A DNA stretch of 9,121 nt, taken from positions 1 to 9,121 of the forward strand of contig NZ_JAIQUM010000124.1 of assembly GCF_020075705.1 (NCBI RefSeq), given 5' to 3'. Source of the stretch: Metabacillus rhizolycopersici (lineage in GTDB: Bacteria; Bacillota; Bacilli; Bacillales; Bacillaceae). A program made the position numbers and the translations under genes. Numbering within the stretch: position 1 is the first letter of the stretch; every line of letters begins with the position of its first letter. Of the stretch, positions 5,699 through 9,121 are shown one piece after another. The notes below the pieces were generated by a model. That model did not search any database. It was not told where the DNA came from and was given only the letters and a program-made list of their open reading frames with translations.

Positions 5699-5713
5699 TA
5701 CATTCGAAATGTA
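5699..5713. promoter_or_regulatory. Possible operator palindrome
   Basis: TACATT-CGA-AATGTA is a perfect 6-bp inverted repeat with a 3-base centre, 37 bp before the GyrI-like start and just upstream of a possible -10 (TATAAA, 5723-5728). No good -35 was found. A regulator site is plausible but unproven. Confidence 0.35.
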
Positions 5714-5750
5714 ACAAACAAATATAAATAAAGAAAGGAAGAAAAAACCT

Positions 5751-6203
5751 ATGAAATTTAAAGTCGAAACACTTCCAAACTATCGCATCGCTTATGTGCG
5801 AAGAGTTGGTCCTTATGGTCCTGCAAATATTGAAGTAATGGAGAAGTTAAAAAAATGGGCTAAGGAAAAAAATCTTCTTAAATCGGCAATCCTACTTACA
5901 ATTCCACAAGATAATCCTGAGACAACACTTCCTGAAAACTGTAGATTTGATGCTTGTATTGTGATTTCAAAAGATTATCAATTGGATGATTCAATTTGTG
6001 AAAGTGAACTTTCTAGTGGAAAACACCTTATTTTCGAAGTCAAACATACAGCAGAAGATATTCAAAAAGCATATACTGATATTTTTCCAACCATACAAAT
6101 TAATGGATATCAATTTGATAAAAAACCCATTTTGGAAAGATACACTGGTGATATGATTAACAACTCTTATTGCGAAATATGTGTACCTGTAAAACCGTTA
6201 TAG
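5751..6203 (+). CDS. GyrI/SbmC-like small-molecule-binding protein
   Basis: A 150-residue protein made of one GyrI-like domain with no HTH. It starts with the family's first strand and loop, KFKVETLPNYRIAYVRRVGPYG (P.Y..AY.R..GPYG, residues 2-23), followed by a helix with EVMEKLKKWAKEKNL. Later come FDACIVIS (about 66-73), GKHLIFEVKHTAEDIQKAY (about 90-108) and the last strand CEICVPVKP with E142, the usual ligand-contacting glutamate. E. coli SbmC/GyrI protects gyrase from some toxins; other members bind or break down electrophilic drugs. The ATG at 5751 follows AAAGGAAG by about 10 bases. A good terminator lies at 6254-6298. It is divergent from the Cass2-like gene, suggesting a shared theme of small-molecule sensing or sequestration. 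Function beyond the fold is inference. Confidence 0.85.
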   Translation: MKFKVETLPNYRIAYVRRVGPYGPANIEVMEKLKKWAKEKNLLKSAILLTIPQDNPETTLPENCRFDACIVISKDYQLDDSICESELSSGKHLIFEVKHTAEDIQKAYTDIFPTIQINGYQFDKKPILERYTGDMINNSYCEICVPVKPL

Positions 6204-6253
6204 TTTGATTAGCTTTTTACTTGTTTAATACTTTATCATCAACAAAAATAGAG

Positions 6254-6300
6254 AGAAGAACAAGTGGCTTATCAGTCCAGATAACTTCTTGTTCTTCTTT
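6254..6300 (+). terminator. Terminator after the GyrI-like gene
   Basis: AGAAGAACAAG (6254-6264) and CTTGTTCTTCT (6288-6298) form a perfect 11-bp stem; an inner TTATC/GATAA stem (6269-6273 and 6280-6284) lengthens the fold. The right arm and following TT are T-rich. It begins 50 bp after the stop. Confidence 0.65.
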
Positions 6301-6372
6301 CATTAATCTATCCGTTACTTGAAGTGTAGAAATCCACAATCTCTTCTAAACTTTAAGTTAGATATCTATGTG

Positions 6373-6448
6373 TTGTTCAACAATATGGACCTAAAATGGA
6401 AAGTGATCGCTTATCCTTGTTCCAGAATTGCGCCCGTTAATTGAACAA
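6373..6448. repeat. Composite 76-bp repeat with inverted ends, best-preserved copy
   Basis: Ends TTGTTCAA (6373-6380) and TTGAACAA (6441-6448) are perfect inverted repeats. The right part 6417-6448 is itself a 32-bp palindromic unit from TTGTTCCA to TTGAACAA with central GCGCCCG. It separates the convergent ends of the GyrI-like and membrane protein genes, 8 bp beyond the stop of the latter, and its hairpin may help end transcription. Confidence 0.75.
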
Positions 6449-6456
6449 TTATCTTT

Positions 6457-7497
6457 TTATCCTTTACTTAAAGACTTAATATTAGAATTTATCTCATCAA
6501 CCATTTTTATTGGTTCGTCAGTCCTGAATACAACAGTTTTAACATATTTTTTTCTACCATATGAGCTTTTCATTAAAGCAGGTTCTTTTAAAAAGATTTC
6601 ATACTGTGGAGAATCCATATTCAACATTGCATAGTACGTTTCTTTAGGTATTTTTTCCCCGATTCCACCTTGTTTTTTAGCGGTTTGTATACTTTCTATA
6701 TTTCTAATATCCAATTCAATATTGCTTTGATATCCAAGGCGAATAATGAGCTTATCAAAATAAATAATATGAGGCAAAAATCTTACAGAATTATATAGTC
6801 CTATCATATAAAGCAAAGCGTAAATATTTAGTATCGTAAAAATCCACGCAGCAACGTCACTCCATAACTGAATAAGAAAATGAAATAATATTCCTTCCAA
6901 TGTAATTAGGATTAAAAATACGATTACAATAGTCTTTATCTGTGAAGTCTTATGATAAGAATAGACTTTTTCATTTTCAATCACGGTTGGCTTTCTGAAC
7001 CATACTACTATTGAGTAATAGAAAACACTTAGTTCTGTTAAAATCGCTCCTAAAACAAAACCATTTCCCAATTTGGGTTCAAGTGATATTCTCGCTATTT
7101 CAAGAAAATCATTTTCTTTACTTTTATTGTTTCCCTTATAGCGGATTATGCTTTTAATAATGCTATACACAACTACAATTACGATACTAACTTCCAAAAC
7201 AGGTATAAGCCAAATCAAAATCTGATTAAAGAATTCCTTTTGCGTTGGAGGGATTATTAAATAGGAAGCTCCCAAACATACAATAAATGAAAGATATACT
7301 AATAATTTCGGCATTGACCTTGGACGTATCAATAACCAATAGATGCTCGTTGGAGGTAGAATTATTAGGGTTAGCGTTAATAAAATTACTGTAACATTGC
7401 TAATATTATTTATACGTAAGATAAAATAACTTCCTCCCATAAAACTTAGGAGTAACACAAGTAAAATTGGGACAAAGAATTTTTTTATGACCAACAC
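6457..7497 (-). CDS. Multi-pass membrane protein with soluble C-terminal domain, unknown function
   Basis: About 346 residues. Predicted membrane segments at roughly 6-27, 33-57, 64-84, 92-117, then 150-168, 188-212 and 216-236. The last 100 residues are soluble (FLPHIIYFDKLIIRLGYQSN then ELDIRNIESIQTAKK), in part like bacterial PH-type domains, ending in a basic and polar tail. I do not recognise the family. The start is unclear: the ribosome site AGAGAGG (7503-7497) overlaps the outermost GTG at 7497, and a TTG at 7494 is only 2 bases away, while the properly spaced codon at 7488 is ATA, followed by KKFFVPILL, which would be a perfect start if it were ATG. A plausible promoter lies at 7509-7536. 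The true N-terminus is probably at 7488. Confidence 0.75.
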   Translation of the reverse strand: MLVIKKFFVPILLVLLLSFMGGSYFILRINNISNVTVILLTLTLIILPPTSIYWLLIRPRSMPKLLVYLSFIVCLGASYLIIPPTQKEFFNQILIWLIPVLEVSIVIVVVYSIIKSIIRYKGNNKSKENDFLEIARISLEPKLGNGFVLGAILTELSVFYYSIVVWFRKPTVIENEKVYSYHKTSQIKTIVIVFLILITLEGILFHFLIQLWSDVAAWIFTILNIYALLYMIGLYNSVRFLPHIIYFDKLIIRLGYQSNIELDIRNIESIQTAKKQGGIGEKIPKETYYAMLNMDSPQYEIFLKEPALMKSSYGRKKYVKTVVFRTDEPIKMVDEINSNIKSLSKG

Positions 7498-7508
7498 CTC
7501 TCTAAATA

Positions 7509-7536
7509 ATTGTAATTACATTTTCTCTTGTTCCAA
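7509..7536 (-). promoter_or_regulatory. Candidate promoter of the membrane protein gene
   Basis: On the minus strand TTGGAA (7536-7531), 16-base spacer, TACAAT (7514-7509). The spacer end and -10 include the perfect 10-bp palindrome TGTAATTACA (7511-7520), which could be an operator. Motif match is moderate. Confidence 0.45.
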
Positions 7537-7756
7537 AAACCACCATTTAGTTTAAGTACATTTCTTTACGATCCAATTCCAATGTTAACATAAATAGCCA
7601 ATTTCATTTGAAGGTTTTGTTCCACAATCTGGGCCGATTGCGGAATAAGAAAAAATTCTACATCTCAACACAGAATTTTTAATCAAACTTTATTATAAAT
7701 TATCAATCTTTTTTATAAAACTACATCAATTAGACCCCTAAATATGTACAAACAAA
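7537..7756. other. Intergenic region, no supported gene
   Basis: Apart from the 32-bp repeat at 7617-7648, it holds an AT-rich 9-bp inverted repeat AAAAATTCT (7651-7659) / AGAATTTTT (7672-7680) with a 12-base loop, directly after the repeat. No start codon with a ribosome site was found on either strand. Confidence 0.5.
7617..7648. repeat. 32-bp palindromic repeat unit, copy near the membrane gene promoter
   Basis: TTGTTCCACAATC (7617-7629) pairs with GATTGCGGAATAA (7636-7648): 11 Watson-Crick pairs, one wobble and one mismatch, around TGGGCC. The first 16 bases are identical to those of the first unit at 4964. Confidence 0.75.
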
Positions 7757-7795
7757 AGAACCTCACATCCTCTTATTTTAAGGACTTGAGGTTCT
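7757..7795 (-). terminator. Strong minus-strand terminator
   Basis: AGAACCTCA and TGAGGTTCT (7757-7765 and 7787-7795) form a perfect 9-bp stem, with a second TCCT/AGGA stem inside, and on the minus strand the hairpin is followed by TTTTGTTTG. It would end a transcript coming from the small toxin-like frame at 7861-7926, or read-through from fbp. Confidence 0.75.
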
Positions 7796-7860
7796 AGCAT
7801 TCACATTCCTTGAGGATGGGAGACTTTTTCAGAAATCCGTTAAATTTCACATTACCATGT

Positions 7861-7926
7861 TCAAGGGTGGGTGATTTTTTTATCTCTAAAAGAGATAATG
7901 AACACTAGCAAATACATCATAAGCAT
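7861..7926 (-). CDS. Toxin-like small hydrophobic peptide (possible type I toxin, maybe truncated)
   Basis: From ATG at 7926 (or 7920/7917) to TGA at 7861 the frame gives 21 residues: MLMMYLLVFIISFRDKKITH then P. A very strong ribosome site, AAAGGGGGG, precedes it. A hydrophobic stretch followed by a short basic tail is the plan of holin-like type I toxins of Bacillus (TxpA/BsrG type; TxpA also has a KKDTHP stretch after its membrane segment). The membrane part is about half the usual length, so it may be internally deleted. The ribosome site can be masked by CCCCC/GGGGG pairing, and TCAAGGGTGG (7861-7870) is perfectly inverted at 7957-7966, so the two ends of the transcript can pair, as in many type I toxin mRNAs. 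A terminator follows at 7757-7795. No antisense RNA promoter was identified. Confidence 0.4.
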   Translation of the reverse strand: MLMMYLLVFIISFRDKKITHP

Positions 7927-7989
7927 CACCCCCCTTTCCTACTGGGGGAAGGCTGACCACCCTTGAGTTTTCCTAACTATTGCAATACA

Positions 7990-8029
7990 ATTATAGCTTT
8001 ACAGAACAAATATTCTATAAAGCTATAAT
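7990..8029 (-). terminator. Hairpin after fbp, probable terminator
   Basis: A perfect 12-bp inverted repeat, ATTATAGCTTTA (7990-8001) and TAAAGCTATAAT (8018-8029), is extended by AGAA/TTCT after one mismatch. It begins 14 bp after the fbp stop. The stem is AT-rich and the following T run is poor, so termination may be partial. Its arm also contains TATAAT on the minus strand, which might serve as a -10 for the toxin-like frame, though no good -35 is present. Confidence 0.5.
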
Positions 8030-8043
8030 CTATTAAATAATCA

Positions 8044-9121
8044 TTATTTCTTTCTCTTCACATACCGATATTCCATCAAGCTAGTCAAAATAGAGACTTC
8101 CTGCAATAATTCCTCTCCTACATTTGTTTCTAACACCTTTTTTCTCTCGAGCTCTTTATCAACCAATCTTTTGACGGATAAGACATCTGTTCCATTGAGA
8201 AGAACATCTTCTTTTGATTGAAAATGTTGATGGGCGACAAGCTGCATGCCGTATGAATTGTATAATAACGTGTATCCGGCAATTCCTGTTGTGGATTGAT
8301 ATGCCTTTGAGAAGCCTCCATCGATGACAATCATTTTTCCATTTGCTTTAATTGGATTTTCTCCGTTAATTTCTTTTACTGGTGTATGGCCGTTTATAAT
8401 ATGACCTTGGTCAGGATCTAGATCAAATTCTGTGAGGATTTGACGGCAGGTTTCCTCATCTTCACGTAAATGGTAGTATGGGTTCTTTCTCTCTTTATGG
8501 GTTTTCTTATCCTTAATGAAATACCTTTCAAAGGTTGTCATTTCTCGTTTCCCAAATAGTGATGAATATTCTCCTGTCCATAAATACCAAACCATATCTG
8601 TTGCAAGATCGTCTGTCTCTTCAGGATGTGCAAAAGAATATCGTAAATAATGTTCAAAAATATCAAGTAAATCACGACCTGCATAGGTTTTATTTTCAAT
8701 CACCATTTTTTCCATATTTCCTAGTTCATCTAAAGGAATACAGCCGTGTATTAATAAGTTCCCGTTATATTTCAAATAAAGACTGCCTTTTTTCATAAGA
8801 AAATTCATATGTCTGGCTAGCTTTTCTGAATGCTGAACTGAAAATAACAGCTTGTCCATCACTCGCGCTTCTTCCTCTAATAATTGATCAGGCTGCTCAG
8901 TATTAACCGTCGTAAAGCATGTATTTTCCAGTGGGTACGTTTCCCCATGAATCGTGATTTCATTTTTATCAAAATCAATTTTCTCAAGCAGCAACCTTTC
9001 TGACATATTAAAGGTCGGACGTCTCTTTATAATAGGACTTTCAAGCTTGAACTGAATCATCGCAATGGCTTGATGAATTTTCGTAATTTGTAATTGATCT
9101 GCTTCAGATAGTGGTTCATCT
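8044..9121 (-). CDS. fbp: Fructose-1,6-bisphosphatase class III, C-terminal part, cut by window edge
   Basis: The frame is open from the right edge to the stop at 8044, giving 358 residues of a protein that is normally about 640-670 long. The visible part starts [20 protein letters not shown], so an ATG at 9060 is internal and not the start. Class III FBPases, found in Firmicutes, hydrolyse fructose-1,6-bisphosphate to fructose-6-phosphate in gluconeogenesis in the cytoplasm. Family stretches include [16 protein letters not shown], DRLLxxID-like [37 protein letters not shown], the metal-site motif [32 protein letters not shown] and a basic end. No frameshift or stop is seen, so the gene looks intact. 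It is on the minus strand and followed by the hairpin at 7990-8029. Confidence 0.96.
   Translation of the reverse strand, partial: DEPLSEADQLQITKIHQAIAMIQFKLESPIIKRRPTFNMSERLLLEKIDFDKNEITIHGETYPLENTCFTTVNTEQPDQLLEEEARVMDKLLFSVQHSEKLARHMNFLMKKGSLYLKYNGNLLIHGCIPLDELGNMEKMVIENKTYAGRDLLDIFEHYLRYSFAHPEETDDLATDMVWYLWTGEYSSLFGKREMTTFERYFIKDKKTHKERKNPYYHLREDEETCRQILTEFDLDPDQGHIINGHTPVKEINGENPIKANGKMIVIDGGFSKAYQSTTGIAGYTLLYNSYGMQLVAHQHFQSKEDVLLNGTDVLSVKRLVDKELERKKVLETNVGEELLQEVSILTSLMEYRYVKRKK

Noticed and set aside
1323..7648. The repeated 32-bp units as a CRISPR array.
   Set aside because: Copies are hundreds to thousands of bases apart, palindromic, divergent and without regular spacers; no cas genes are present.
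8130..8798. Frames within fbp on both strands.
   Set aside because: Shadows of the intact FBPase frame.

Overview
The window is low-GC Bacillaceae chromosome, most likely Bacillus and possibly near the B. cereus group. Evidence: AT-rich sequence, strong GGAGG-type ribosome binding sites, a class III fructose-1,6-bisphosphatase, an AadK-type aminoglycoside 6-adenylyltransferase, a YoaS/YozG-like pair, and many short intergenic palindromes. It is an accessory, gene-poor stretch of single-gene transcription units separated by repeats, hairpins and decayed fragments.

Left part (1-1448): the N-terminal part of a TnpB-related (IS200/IS605-associated) protein runs off the left edge. Next come an IS605-type end hairpin (396-451), a minus-strand gene remnant that keeps its terminator (571-779), an uncalled-looking but convincing 45-residue hydrophilic protein (845-982) with a perfect 18-bp terminator stem, and a large palindromic repeat (1042-1136).

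Middle (1449-5106): an aadK-like resistance gene; a second-copy-type uppS whose base composition is clearly richer in GC than its surroundings; a remnant that I read tentatively as the C-terminus of an IscB-like protein followed by an IS605-type hairpin (3703-3951); and a yoaS/yozG-like operon (membrane DUF2975 protein plus small HTH regulator) with a good promoter and terminator.

Right part (5107-9121): two divergent stand-alone GyrI/AraC effector-binding-fold proteins (one Cass2-like, one SbmC/GyrI-like), a multi-pass membrane protein whose natural start codon looks mutated to ATA, a small module resembling a type I toxin, and the C-terminal part of fbp, which runs off the right edge.

A recurring theme is a dispersed near-palindromic unit of exactly 32 bp with TTRTTC-type ends, in at least five copies (1323, 2470, 5007, 6417, 7617), two of them inside longer ~75-bp composite elements. 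There is no complete, obviously new multi-gene system. The most interesting signals are the fixed-length repeat, the traces of OMEGA-type (TnpB/IscB) elements, the foreign-looking uppS and the toxin-like module. All family assignments come from reading the sequence; no search was run.
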